NCBI RefSeq assembly: GCF_900103195.1
Contig: NZ_FMWU01000014.1
Span: 1-64,000 of the forward strand
Length of the DNA: 64,000 bases
Direction of reading: 5' to 3'
Source: Methylobacterium sp. UNC378MF
GTDB lineage: Bacteria; Pseudomonadota; Alphaproteobacteria; Rhizobiales; Beijerinckiaceae
Shown: positions 38,001 through 46,915 of the stretch, piece after piece
How the letters are laid out: every line of letters starts with the position of its first letter
Position numbering within the stretch: position 1 is the first letter of the stretch
Notes under the pieces: generated by a model
What the model was told of the DNA's origin: nothing
The model's database searches: none
The model's input: the letters and a program-made list of their open reading frames with translations, nothing else
Translations under genes and position numbers: made by a program

Positions 38001-38636
38001 CCGAACCACGAAACCCGAAGACTCTGACCGAGCGACATCGCTCCGGTTGAACGCTTCCGCCGCCGCCAGATCCTCCGGCGTGTTGACGTTCAGGAACGGG
38101 TCCATCGGCACCACCGGCCAGGACGCCACCGCCGCCCCGTGAGAGGCGATGAAGGCGCCGACGCGCCGCTCTCCTCGCTCAAGATAATCCCGAAGCGCAT
38201 CGTGCAGGGCCGCCGGCCATAGCGCGATCGTGTAGTGCTGCCGCTCCCCAGAGGCCGAGAGGGCGATGCCGGTATCCGGCGCGACAGCGTAGAGCCTCGC
38301 CACCAGATCGTCCGGCAGGAATGGTGCGTCGCCCGACACGCTCACCACGCACCCGATCCCGTGCGCCGCCGCGTACTCCAGCCCCGCCAGGATACCGGCG
38401 AGCGGGCCCGGCTGATCCGGCAGCGGATCCGGCAGGATTGGCCCGGGAAACCCGGCGAACCGCGCCGGGTCGCCATTGGCGCTCAGCGCCAGCCCGGCCC
38501 CGCATTGCGGCCCCAGCCGCTCGACCACCCGCTCCAGCAGGGTCCGCCCGCCGAGGCGCAGCAGCGGCTTGTCGCCGCCGCCCATCCGGCGCGCCCGCCC
38601 GCCGGCCAGGATCAGGCCCAGAACCGGCGGCGCCAC
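37953..38636 (-). CDS. mobA: Molybdenum cofactor guanylyltransferase
   Basis: Adds GMP to molybdopterin cofactor, giving the MGD used by DMSO-reductase family enzymes such as formate dehydrogenases. It has 227 residues from a GTG at 38636, 4 bp after the mrp stop. The nucleotidyltransferase signature LILAGGRARRMGGGDKPLL is at residues 6-24. SGDAPFLPDDLV is near 100 and the NVNTPEDLAAAE end near 190. The last ~20 residues (after SSGFVV) are encoded inside a dispersed repeat and are not family-like; the ancestral stop was probably replaced. Confidence 0.9.
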   Translation of the reverse strand: MAPPVLGLILAGGRARRMGGGDKPLLRLGGRTLLERVVERLGPQCGAGLALSANGDPARFAGFPGPILPDPLPDQPGPLAGILAGLEYAAAHGIGCVVSVSGDAPFLPDDLVARLYAVAPDTGIALSASGERQHYTIALWPAALHDALRDYLERGERRVGAFIASHGAAVASWPVVPMDPFLNVNTPEDLAAAEAFNRSDVARSESSGFVVRPSSRAQRGDPGQRDA

Positions 38637-38640
38637 GGCC

Positions 38641-39789
38641 TCACTCGAAAACGATCTTCGGCGCCGCCCGACCGGCCGGCGCGCCGGACAGGTTCGCCCA
38701 GAGCTGGGCCGCGATGTCCCGGTAGACCTTGGCGTGCGGCCCCTCCGGGTCGGTCGCGACCACAGGCCGGCCGGAATCCGAAGTCTCACGGATGGTCATG
38801 TCCAGCGGCACCTCGCCGAGGAACGGCACGCCGAGCCGCTGCGCCTCGTTCCGCGCCCCGCCATGCCCGAAGATGTGCGAGGCGTGGCCGCAATTCGGGC
38901 AGACGAAGGTGGCCATGTTCTCGATGACGCCGAGGATCGGCACCGCGACCTTCTTGAACATGGTCACGCCGCGCCGCGCGTCGATCAGCGCGAGGTCCTG
39001 GGGCGTCGAGACGATCACGGCGCCGGACAGCGGCGTCGCCTGCGCCATGGTGAGCTGCGCGTCGCCGGTGCCGGGCGGCATGTCGACCAGGAGCACGTCG
39101 AGCTCGCCCCAGACCACGTCGCGCAGCATCTGGGTGATGGCCGACTGGACCATCGGGCCGCGCCAGATCATCGCCGTCTCGGGCTCAATCAGGAAGCCGA
39201 TCGACATGACCTTGAGGCCGTAGCCGACCATCGGCTCCATGGCCTTGTTGTCGACCACATTGGGTTTGCCCGAGAGACCGAACAGCTTCGGCACGGACGG
39301 GCCGTAGATGTCGGCGTCGAGGAGGCCGACCTTCAGCCCCCGGGCCTGGAGCGCCAGGGCGAGGTTGCAGGCGGTGGTGGACTTGCCGACGCCGCCCTTG
39401 CCGGAGGCGACCGCCACGATGTGGCGCACGCCGGCGATCTGCGGGCCCTGGTTCGGCGGTGCGCCGGGCCGCGGCGGCGCGACCGGCGGGGGTGTCACGG
39501 GACGCGGCGCGGCGCCGCTCTGGGCCGGGTGGCTCTGGTTGCGCTCGGAGGTGAGGCTCGCGAACACGCCCGAGACGCCCGGCATCTTCAGGACCCGGCC
39601 CTCGGCCTGCCGCCGCACCGGCTCGAACCGCTCGGCCTCGCTGGGATCGACCAGGATCGAGAACATCACGCGGCTGTTCGCATCGACCACGACCTGGGAG
39701 AGCCGCCCCGAGCCGGGCAGGGTGGTTCCGGCGGCGTCGACGGTGACGTCGGCGAGCGCCTTCAGCACGTCGTCACGGGTGATCGCCAA
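38641..39789 (-). CDS. mrp: Mrp/NBP35-family iron-sulfur carrier ATPase
   Basis: A P-loop ATPase of 382 residues that carries or delivers Fe-S clusters (ApbC type). An N-terminal MIP18/DUF59 domain (about 1-90) is joined by a Pro-rich linker to the ATPase. The deviant Walker A motif ASGKGGVGKSTTACNLALAL is near residues 128-147. The C-terminal CxxC cluster ligands are in FVCPNCGHASHIFG near 290-303. It precedes mobA by 4 bp, and the two may be cotranscribed; molybdoenzymes need both Fe-S clusters and cofactor, though the link is only suggestive. Confidence 0.95.
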   Translation of the reverse strand: MAITRDDVLKALADVTVDAAGTTLPGSGRLSQVVVDANSRVMFSILVDPSEAERFEPVRRQAEGRVLKMPGVSGVFASLTSERNQSHPAQSGAAPRPVTPPPVAPPRPGAPPNQGPQIAGVRHIVAVASGKGGVGKSTTACNLALALQARGLKVGLLDADIYGPSVPKLFGLSGKPNVVDNKAMEPMVGYGLKVMSIGFLIEPETAMIWRGPMVQSAITQMLRDVVWGELDVLLVDMPPGTGDAQLTMAQATPLSGAVIVSTPQDLALIDARRGVTMFKKVAVPILGVIENMATFVCPNCGHASHIFGHGGARNEAQRLGVPFLGEVPLDMTIRETSDSGRPVVATDPEGPHAKVYRDIAAQLWANLSGAPAGRAAPKIVFE

Positions 39790-39936
39790 AATCGTTCTCC
39801 ACGGGGCAAGCAGGTATGCCAGTGCATGTAACCGAGCGAGCCCAGAACACCAGACCCCGCGCCCGCAATCGGCCGCCGGCCCGATCGCCTGCGTCCCTCT
39901 GCCCGTCGCGGGCCGGCAGCCCGGACGGCGTCCGCG

Positions 39937-40218
39937 TCAGTGCGGGCGGGCGATGAGGTTGCATTCCTCCATGGGGCCGCGCACCACCGTGCCGTCGCCG
40001 CGCCTGTAGACGCCGTGGCGCAGGCGACGGCACCCGAGCGGGCCGCGCAGGCGCTTCACGCGCTCGATATGGACGCTCCCGTAGCGCCGGTTCGAGAAGT
40101 CGTGGCCGCCGATGCGCACGCCCGGGCCGAAGCGCACCTCGGCGGCGGCCGGCAGCGCGCAGAGGCTGAGCGCGCCGAGCACCAGCGCCGCGCGACCGAT
40201 CACCCGAACACGCCGCAT
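39937..40218 (-). CDS. Small exported hypothetical protein
   Basis: A 93-residue protein with a Sec signal peptide (about 1-26, ending PAAAEV). The mature domain has basic residues and a conserved-looking core (about 35-93) with two cysteines (C63, C87), possibly disulfide-bonded. The ATG at 40218 begins the signal peptide. Function unknown; similar small secreted proteins are frequent in this group. Single-gene unit between mrp and a divergent PNPOx gene. Confidence 0.7.
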   Translation of the reverse strand: MRRVRVIGRAALVLGALSLCALPAAAEVRFGPGVRIGGHDFSNRRYGSVHIERVKRLRGPLGCRRLRHGVYRRGDGTVVRGPMEECNLIARPH

Positions 40219-40344
40219 CCGAACCTCCTCACCGCACGAACAAGCTGAACCAACGGGAGACTGATCCGTTGTCGGGGCAGCCTTCAGGCGGGCCCCCCTC
40301 CGGAGCCCCGCCGGGACTGACACGACGCGTAGGAGACCACTTTC

Positions 40345-40848
40345 ATGCATCAGGGCAACCACCGCGACCACGAGGGCGCGAAGAAGCTGTTCGAGCTCAT
40401 CAAGGACGTGAAGATCGCCATGATGACGACCGTCGATTCCGACGGGACGCTCAACAGCCGCCCGATGTGGAACAACGACGCCGACGAGAACGGCGACCTG
40501 TGGTTCTTCACCAAGCTGCACTCGCCCAAGACCGCCGAGATCAGCAAGGACAACCAGATCAATCTCGCCTATTCCGACCCGTCGAGCCAGAACTACGTCT
40601 CGGTGGCCGGCAAGGCCGAGATCGTCCGCGACCAGTCGATCATCGACGCGAAGTGGAATGAGAGCCTGAAGACTTGGTTCCCCAACGGCAAGGACGACCC
40701 CGAGGTGGCGCTGATCCGGGTCCACCCGGAGAAGGGCGAGTACTGGGACAGCCCGAACAGCACGATGCTGCACCTCTACGGCTACGTGAAGGCCTCGCTC
40801 ACCGGCGAGAGCCCGAAGACCGAGACCAAGAAGGTCGATCTCGCCTGA
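40345..40848 (+). CDS. PNPOx-fold general stress protein 26-like
   Basis: A 167-residue split-barrel flavin-binding protein resembling Bacillus GS26. The core reads LIKDVKIAMMTTVDSDGTLNSRPM near residues 19-42 (in two blocks), then WFFTKLHSPKTAEI near 53-66 and YVSVAGKAEIVRD near 84-96. Enzymatic activity is usually undefined for this branch; FMN or F420 binding is possible. The ATG at 40345 has AGGAGA about 9 bp upstream. A strong hairpin lies 29 bp after the stop. Confidence 0.9.
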   Translation: MHQGNHRDHEGAKKLFELIKDVKIAMMTTVDSDGTLNSRPMWNNDADENGDLWFFTKLHSPKTAEISKDNQINLAYSDPSSQNYVSVAGKAEIVRDQSIIDAKWNESLKTWFPNGKDDPEVALIRVHPEKGEYWDSPNSTMLHLYGYVKASLTGESPKTETKKVDLA

Positions 40849-40877
40849 GCCTCCGGCTTCAGGACGCAGCGTTTCCG

Positions 40878-40905
40878 CGGGCGGTCTCCAGGAGGAGGCC
40901 GCCCG
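40878..40905 (+). terminator. Strong hairpin after the GS26-like gene
   Basis: CGGGCGG-T-CTCC pairs with GGAG-G-CCGCCCG around an AGGA loop, followed by only two T. Acts likely as the terminator of the 40345 gene. Confidence 0.65.
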
Positions 40906-40971
40906 TTGCCTTGACGGGCGCGTGCTCGGCATGCGCTCTGCGCGAGCGAAGTGCGGCAGAGTGCGTCACGA

Positions 40972-42264
40972 ATGCTCGATCTGGCCAAGCGAGTCTACGA
41001 TCACAGCTTCCGCATCGACCCGATCGTGCGGTCGCTGCTCGATACGGATTTCTACAAGCTCCTGATGGCGCAGACGATCCTGCGCCGGCATCCCGACATC
41101 CGGACGACCTTCGGCATCACCAACCGCACGCGGCGCATCCGCATCGCCGACGAGGTCGATGCCGGGCTCCTGCGCGAGCAGCTGGACCACGCCCGCACCC
41201 TCCGCCTCAGCAAGGGCGAAGTCACGTGGCTGCGCGGCAACGTCTTCCGCGGCCAGGGGCGCATCCTCGGGCCCGAATTCGTGAGCTGGTTCGAGGACTT
41301 CCAGCTCCCGGAATACGAACTCGCCGTCCATGACGGCCAGTACGAGCTGACCTTCCACGGTCCCTGGGTCGAGACCACGATGTGGGAGGTCCCGGCGCTG
41401 GCGATCCTCAACGAGTTGCGGGCGCGGGCCGTGCTGCGGGGCCTCGGCAAGCTCGACCTGCAGGTGCTCTACGCCCGCGCCATGACGCGGGTCTGGGAGA
41501 AGATCGAGCGGCTGCAGAAGCTGCCCGACCTGTCGGTGGCGGATTTCGGCACGCGGCGGCGCCACGGCTTCCTGTGGCAGGACTGGTGCGTGCAGGCGAT
41601 GGCCGAGGGCCTGGGCGGCGCGTTCCTCGGCACCTCCAACTGCCTGATCGCGGCTCGGCAGGAGGTCGAGCCGGTCGGCACGAACGCCCACGAATTGCCG
41701 ATGGTCTACGCGGCGCTCGCGGAGGACGACGCCGCGCTCGCCGCAGCCCCCTACGCGGTGCTGGCCGACTGGCAGGAGGATTACGGCGGCAACCTGCTGG
41801 TGATCCTGCCCGACACCTACGGCACGACGGGATTCCTGGCGAACGCCCCGGACTGGGTGAGCGACTGGACCGGCATCCGCATCGACTCGAAGGACCCGAT
41901 CGAGGGCGGCGAGGAGGTGATCCGCTTCTGGCAGGGGCGCGGGCACGACCCGCGCGACAAGCTCGCGATCTTCTCGGATGGGCTCGACATCGACGAGATC
42001 GAGCGCATCCACGCCCGGTTCCACGGCCGCATGCGCATCGGCTACGGCTGGGGCACGCTGCTCACCAACGATTTCCGCGGGCTCCTGCCGGACGGCAAGC
42101 TCGACCCGGTCTCGATCGTCTGCAAGGTCACGGAGGCCGACGGCCGGCCGACCGTGAAGCTCTCCGACAACCCCACCAAGGCGCAGGGTCCGGCCGACGA
42201 GGTCGCCCGCTACCGGCGGGTCTTCGCCGTGGGCGAGCAGGAGGCGCTGCCGGTTCTGGTGTGA
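40972..42264 (+). CDS. pncB: Nicotinate phosphoribosyltransferase
   Basis: Makes nicotinate mononucleotide from nicotinate and PRPP with ATP use, in the NAD salvage pathway. The 430-residue length is usual for the family. The opening [20 protein letters not shown] near residues 23-42 (in two blocks) is diagnostic, and the phosphohistidine/PRPP region includes [16 protein letters not shown] near 194-209. The C-terminal loop [19 protein letters not shown] follows. The ATG at 40972 was preferred to a GTG at 40951. It could act together with pncC elsewhere in the window. Confidence 0.96.
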   Translation: MLDLAKRVYDHSFRIDPIVRSLLDTDFYKLLMAQTILRRHPDIRTTFGITNRTRRIRIADEVDAGLLREQLDHARTLRLSKGEVTWLRGNVFRGQGRILGPEFVSWFEDFQLPEYELAVHDGQYELTFHGPWVETTMWEVPALAILNELRARAVLRGLGKLDLQVLYARAMTRVWEKIERLQKLPDLSVADFGTRRRHGFLWQDWCVQAMAEGLGGAFLGTSNCLIAARQEVEPVGTNAHELPMVYAALAEDDAALAAAPYAVLADWQEDYGGNLLVILPDTYGTTGFLANAPDWVSDWTGIRIDSKDPIEGGEEVIRFWQGRGHDPRDKLAIFSDGLDIDEIERIHARFHGRMRIGYGWGTLLTNDFRGLLPDGKLDPVSIVCKVTEADGRPTVKLSDNPTKAQGPADEVARYRRVFAVGEQEALPVLV

Positions 42265-42376
42265 AGGGGTGTCAGACCCGGCGCGGTGAAACACGGAGGC
42301 TGACGGCCGGCGACTGAATTCATTATCATGTCCGGCAATCGGGGCCGCCTCGGGCGGCCCTGTCCGGGAGAACGCC

Positions 42377-43831
42377 ATGTCGATGAATCGCCGCTCGCTC
42401 ATCGGAGCCGCGGGCCTCGCGCTGACGGCGCCCACCCTGCAGGGCGCGCAGGCGGCCGAGGCGACGAAGCCGGCCGCGAAGGCGCCCCCGCCGCACGTCA
42501 CGAAGATCCTCGCCCAGTGGATCCTCATTTCCTCCTACGACACGATGCCCGATCCCGTCCGCCGCGAGGGCGTGCGCAGCTTCCTCAACTGGGTGGGCGT
42601 GGCGATCGGCGGCTCGCACCACGAGACCGTGAACGTGGCGGTCTCGGCCCTGCAGCCCTTCTCGGGGCCGCCCCAGGCCGGGCTGTTCGGCCGGACCGAG
42701 CGGTTCGACATCATGAACGCCGCCTTCCTCAACGGCGTGGCGAGCCACATCTTCGACTTCGACGACACCCACCTGAAGACGATCATCCACCCGGCCGGCC
42801 CGGTCGCCTCGGCGATCCTGGCCTACGCGGCGATGAAGCCGGTCTCGGGGAAGGAATTCCTCGACGCCCTGGTGGTCGGGATCGAGGCCGAGTGCCGGAT
42901 CGGCAACGCGGTCTACCCGAACCACTACGACGCCGGCTGGCACATCACCGGGACCTGCGGGCCGTTCGGCGCCGCGGCTGCGGCCGGCAAGCTGATGGGC
43001 CTAACCGAGCAGCAGATGGTCTACGCCCTGGGGCTCGCCGCCTCGCAGCCGGTGGGACTGCGCGAGTCCTTCGGCTCGATGAACAAGAGCTTCAACCCGG
43101 GCCGCGCGGCCTCGAACGGCCTGTTCGCGGCGATCCTGGCGGCGAAGGGCTTCACCTCGTCGGACGGGATGATCGAGGCCAAGCGCGGCTGGGCCAACAC
43201 GATCTCCACCAAGCAGGACTGGTCCGAGATCACCGACGGCCTCGGCACCCGCTACGAGGCGCAGCTGAACACCTACAAGCCCTTCGCCTGCGGGATCGTC
43301 ATGCACCCGACGATCGACGCGGCGATCCAGATCCGCGACGCGGACCATGTCAGGCCCGAGGACATCCAGCGCGTCGACCTGAAGGTCCACCCGCTCGTGC
43401 TGGAACTGACCGGCAAGACCGCGCCGAAGACCGGCCTTGAGGGCAAGTTCAGCATCTACCACGCGGCCGCGGTAGCCTTCGTCGAAGGTGCGGGCGGCGA
43501 GAAGCAGTTCAGCGACCGGGCGGTGAACGATCCGCGGGTGGTGACCCTGCGCCAGAAGGTGGTCCCGGTGATCACCCCCGGCGTCGATCCCGCGCAGGTC
43601 GACATGACCGTGACGCTGAACGACGGGCGGACCTTCCACCGGCATATCGAGCACGCCATCGGCAGCGTCGAGAAGCCGATGTCCGACGCACAGCTGGAGT
43701 CGAAGTTCGCCGACCTCGCGGCGGGCGTGCTGCCGGACGCGCAGGCCAAGCGGGTGATGCAGCTCTGCTGGTCGCTGCCCGAACTCAAGGATGCGGGCGA
43801 GGTGGCGCGGGCGGGCGTCGCGGGGTCCTGA
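42377..43831 (+). CDS. MmgE/PrpD-family protein with N-terminal export signal
   Basis: A 484-residue member of the 2-methylcitrate dehydratase (MmgE/PrpD) family. The core begins near residue 38; the conserved AAFLNGVASHIFDFDDTHLK is near residues 115-135, and FAGIGMHP-type region FACGIVMHPTIDAAI near 305-320. Unlike usual PrpD proteins it begins with a twin-arginine-like signal (MNRRSLIGAAGLALTAPTLQ and AQAAEA cleavage region), so it may be exported. Expected hydratase/racemase-type chemistry is unproven here. An ATG at 42377 follows GGGAGAACGCC. Single-gene unit. Confidence 0.88.
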   Translation: MSMNRRSLIGAAGLALTAPTLQGAQAAEATKPAAKAPPPHVTKILAQWILISSYDTMPDPVRREGVRSFLNWVGVAIGGSHHETVNVAVSALQPFSGPPQAGLFGRTERFDIMNAAFLNGVASHIFDFDDTHLKTIIHPAGPVASAILAYAAMKPVSGKEFLDALVVGIEAECRIGNAVYPNHYDAGWHITGTCGPFGAAAAAGKLMGLTEQQMVYALGLAASQPVGLRESFGSMNKSFNPGRAASNGLFAAILAAKGFTSSDGMIEAKRGWANTISTKQDWSEITDGLGTRYEAQLNTYKPFACGIVMHPTIDAAIQIRDADHVRPEDIQRVDLKVHPLVLELTGKTAPKTGLEGKFSIYHAAAVAFVEGAGGEKQFSDRAVNDPRVVTLRQKVVPVITPGVDPAQVDMTVTLNDGRTFHRHIEHAIGSVEKPMSDAQLESKFADLAAGVLPDAQAKRVMQLCWSLPELKDAGEVARAGVAGS

Positions 43832-43946
43832 CCGATACGCGACGGCTGCCGGGATCGTTTTCAGGCCCTGTGCCGTTCCCCGTCCGCGAGGCTTCCGTTG
43901 CCCCCGGCGGTTGCCCGCGCGTGGCGTTCGGAACGCGAGTCACTGT

Positions 43947-45983
43947 ATGGGTACCACTACCCCGGTCGGGGTTGAATCGGCAGCGCGACCCGGGATGCCG
44001 CTGATCCCGCCGCGGCCGACCCGAGTTGCCGCGGCCGAAACGCCGCGGGCCGCGACAGCGTCGCCGGTCGTGGTCGGCGCCACCATCATCGCGGCCCTGT
44101 ATTTCGGCCGCGAGATCTTCATCCCGATCGCGATCGCGCTGCTGATGTCGTTCGTGCTCACGCCGCTGGTGAACAGCCTGCGGCGATTGCGGCTGCCGCG
44201 TCTGGTAGCGGTGAGCGTCAGCGTGCTCCTGACCGTCGGCATCGTGGCGGCGCTCGCGACCCTGATCGGCATTCAGGCGGCCGATCTCGCGGGTGACGTC
44301 CCGCGCTACCGGGCTACCATCGAGCGCAAGATTAACGGGCTGCGCGACTCGCCCGTCGGGCGTGTCACCGAGTATGTCGCCAATATCGGGCGAGCGCTTC
44401 ATGGCGGCGCCAAGGAGGCCGGCAGCCCGGAGGCGCAGCCAGCCGCGCCGCAATCGCCACCATCGCCAGGTCCCGAACAGGCCCCGGCCGCGCCGAAGCC
44501 CGTCCTGGTCGAGGTCGCCACGAGCCCGCCGGGCTCCCTGGAGATGCTCTCGACCGTGCTCACGCCGGTGATGCATCCCTTGGCCACGGTCGGCATCGTC
44601 TTCGTGGTGCTGCTGTTCGTGCTGATGCAGCGGGAGGACCTGCGCGACCGCATGATCCGACTTGCGGGATCGAGCGACCTGCATCGCACCACCGTGGCGA
44701 TCGATGACGCCGCCAAGCGCCTCAGCCGCTACTTCGTGGTGCAGCTCGCCCTGAACGCCGCCTTCGGGGTCGTGATCGGCATCGGCCTCTACCTGATCGG
44801 CGTGCCGAATCCGGTGATTTGGGCGATCTTCTCGGCCCTGATGCGCTTCGTGCCCTATCTCGGCGCCGTCCTGTCGGCGATCCTGCCGATGGCGCTGGCC
44901 GCCGCAGTCGATCCCGGCTGGAACATGATGATCGCCGTGGCGATCCTGTTCATCGTCCTGGAGCCGCTGACCGGCCAAGTCTTCGAGCCGATCTTCTACG
45001 GGCAATCCACCGGGCTGTCGCCCTTCGCGGTCCTGGTCTCCGCCCTGTTCTGGACCTGGCTGTGGGGTCCGGTTGGCCTGATCCTGTCGACGCCGCTTAC
45101 GGCCTGCCTCGTGGTGCTCGGCCGCTATGTCGAACACTTGGAATTCCTGGACGTGCTGTTCGGCGACCGTCCGGCTCTGACGCCCGTCCAGAACTTCTAT
45201 CAGCGGATCCTCGCGGGCGATTCCGAGGAGGTGCTGGGCCATGCCGAGCTGATCCTGCAGCAATGCTCACTCTCGTCCTATTACGACGAGGTGGTGCTCA
45301 AGGCGCTGGAACTCGCCGCCCAGGATGCCGCCCGTGGAGTGCTGACGGCGCAGCAGAAGGGCGCGATGCGCGCCGCCCTCGCCGAGTTGATCGCCGACCT
45401 CTCCGACCGGAGCGACGCCGTCGGAGGCGCGGACGGCGAGGAGGGGGCCTGCAGCGCGCTGCCGATGGGGCCGCCCCCGGGGGCGCTGGACTCAGCGTGG
45501 ACCCGCGAAGGTGCGGTTCTGTGTGTCGCGGGGCGCGGCTTCCTCGACGAGGCCGCGGCCGCGATTCTGGCGCAGATCCTGGGGAAGCGCGGCATCGGCG
45601 CCCGCGCGGTGCCCTTCGCCGATACGGCCTCCGTGCGGATCGGGCGGTTCGAGCCGGGTCCGGCGCGCATGGCCTGCGTGATCTCCCTGGCGCTCGACGG
45701 CGAGCCGACACATCTGCGCCGGCTGATCTGGCGGCTGAAGGGCCGGATGCCCGACGTTCCGATCCTGCTCGGCCTGTGGCTTGCCCAGGATGCCGGGGCG
45801 ATCCGGCTTGCCGGCGGACCGGGACGCGCCGCCGTGGCCGATGAGCAGGTGGGATCGCTCCGCGAGGCCGTCGAGGCTGTGCTGGCGGCCGCGCAGAAGG
45901 AGGCGACTGGCGAAGCCGGGACAGACACCGCGCCGGACACCCAAGACGGAGCGCCGCGTCTGTCGGTGCCGGCCGGAGCATGA
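43947..45983 (+). CDS. AI-2E family transporter fused to a C-terminal B12-binding-like domain
   Basis: A 678-residue membrane protein. Residues about 1-430 form an AI-2E/UPF0118 family exporter with 7-8 helices, including IFIPIAIALLMSFVLTPLV and FVPYLGAVLSAILPMAL. A helical soluble section follows (QQCSLSSYYDEVVLKALELA near 433-452), then an alpha/beta region (about 515-640) with a Rossmann-like VLCVAGRGFLDEAAAAILAQ start resembling cobalamin-binding-like folds. Typical single-domain members are about 350 residues. The ATG at 43947 gives a short N-terminus before the first helix. The substrate is unknown; the soluble domain may sense a ligand. Confidence 0.85.
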   Translation: MGTTTPVGVESAARPGMPLIPPRPTRVAAAETPRAATASPVVVGATIIAALYFGREIFIPIAIALLMSFVLTPLVNSLRRLRLPRLVAVSVSVLLTVGIVAALATLIGIQAADLAGDVPRYRATIERKINGLRDSPVGRVTEYVANIGRALHGGAKEAGSPEAQPAAPQSPPSPGPEQAPAAPKPVLVEVATSPPGSLEMLSTVLTPVMHPLATVGIVFVVLLFVLMQREDLRDRMIRLAGSSDLHRTTVAIDDAAKRLSRYFVVQLALNAAFGVVIGIGLYLIGVPNPVIWAIFSALMRFVPYLGAVLSAILPMALAAAVDPGWNMMIAVAILFIVLEPLTGQVFEPIFYGQSTGLSPFAVLVSALFWTWLWGPVGLILSTPLTACLVVLGRYVEHLEFLDVLFGDRPALTPVQNFYQRILAGDSEEVLGHAELILQQCSLSSYYDEVVLKALELAAQDAARGVLTAQQKGAMRAALAELIADLSDRSDAVGGADGEEGACSALPMGPPPGALDSAWTREGAVLCVAGRGFLDEAAAAILAQILGKRGIGARAVPFADTASVRIGRFEPGPARMACVISLALDGEPTHLRRLIWRLKGRMPDVPILLGLWLAQDAGAIRLAGGPGRAAVADEQVGSLREAVEAVLAAAQKEATGEAGTDTAPDTQDGAPRLSVPAGA

Positions 45984-45998
45984 GCCCGGGGGGCTTGA

Positions 45999-46014
45999 CG
46001 GGCGGGGGCGCCCG
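45999..46014 (+). terminator. Weak hairpin after the AI-2E transporter gene
   Basis: CGGGCG pairs with CGCCCG around a GGGG loop and is followed by CCGGTTT. Possibly a terminator ahead of the phosphatase gene. Confidence 0.4.
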
Positions 46015-46077
46015 CCGGTTTCGTCAGGGCCGGCCTCTTGGCCGAACGGCTTTCGGGCGGAACAGGGGACGGAACGG

Positions 46078-46866
46078 ATGAGCGTCGTCGAACTCGGCCG
46101 GTTCATGGACGACTTGGCGGACGCGTCCGGGAAGGCGATCCTGCCGTTCTTCCGCGCCCAGTTCGGTCTCGACGACAAGGCCCGCGGCGGCGCGCCCTTC
46201 GATCCGGTCACCGAGGCCGACCGGGCCGCCGAGGTCGTCCTCCGGGCGATGATCGGCCAGACCTTCCCCAGTCACGGGATACTCGGCGAGGAATTCGGCT
46301 CGGAGCGCACCGATGCCGAATGCGTCTGGGTCCTCGACCCGATCGACGGCACCCGCGCCTTCATCGCCGGCCTGCCGACCTGGGGCACCCTGATCGGGCT
46401 GACCCGCAATGGCGTGCCGGTGCGCGGGATGATGCACCAGCCCTATCTCGCGGAACGGTTCACCGGGGACGGGCGCAGCGCGCGCCTGCGCGCGCCCTCA
46501 GGCGAGCGGACCCTGCGCACGCGCCGCTGCGCGGATCTTGGCCAGGCGATCCTGGCGACCACCGATCCCAGGCTGTTCGCCGCGGGCGAGGAAGCCGAGC
46601 GCTTCCGGTCGCTGGAAGGCCAGGCGCGGATGTCCCGCTACGGCGCCGATTGCTACGCCTATTGCATGCTCGCGGCCGGCCAGATCGACCTCGTCGTCGA
46701 GGCCGGGCTGAAGCCCTACGACATCGTCGCGCTGATCCCGATCATCGAGGGGGCAGGGGGGCGGGTCACCGCCTGGGACGGCGGCTCCGCCGCCGGCGGC
46801 GGACGTGTGATCGCGGCGGGCGACCCGCGGCTGCACGCAGCGGCGCTCAAGGTGCTGAATCCATGA
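46078..46866 (+). CDS. hisN: Inositol-monophosphatase-family phosphatase (HisN-like)
   Basis: A 262-residue metal-dependent phosphatase. Motif 1 ILGEEFGSE is near residues 66-74, the metal site WVLDPIDGTRAFIAGLPTW near 82-100. The C-terminal DIVALIPIIEGAGGRVTAWDG near 217-237 is typical of histidinol-phosphatases of the HisN branch, which do the penultimate step of histidine synthesis in actinobacteria and many alphaproteobacteria. Inositol monophosphatase or 3'-phosphoadenosine activity cannot be excluded. The ATG at 46078 was chosen, following GGGGACGGAACGG. Confidence 0.88.
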   Translation: MSVVELGRFMDDLADASGKAILPFFRAQFGLDDKARGGAPFDPVTEADRAAEVVLRAMIGQTFPSHGILGEEFGSERTDAECVWVLDPIDGTRAFIAGLPTWGTLIGLTRNGVPVRGMMHQPYLAERFTGDGRSARLRAPSGERTLRTRRCADLGQAILATTDPRLFAAGEEAERFRSLEGQARMSRYGADCYAYCMLAAGQIDLVVEAGLKPYDIVALIPIIEGAGGRVTAWDGGSAAGGGRVIAAGDPRLHAAALKVLNP

Positions 46867-46915
46867 TGCGCCATGGTGTCCGGCATGCCCGCACTCATCG
46901 CCAAGGCATGACCGC

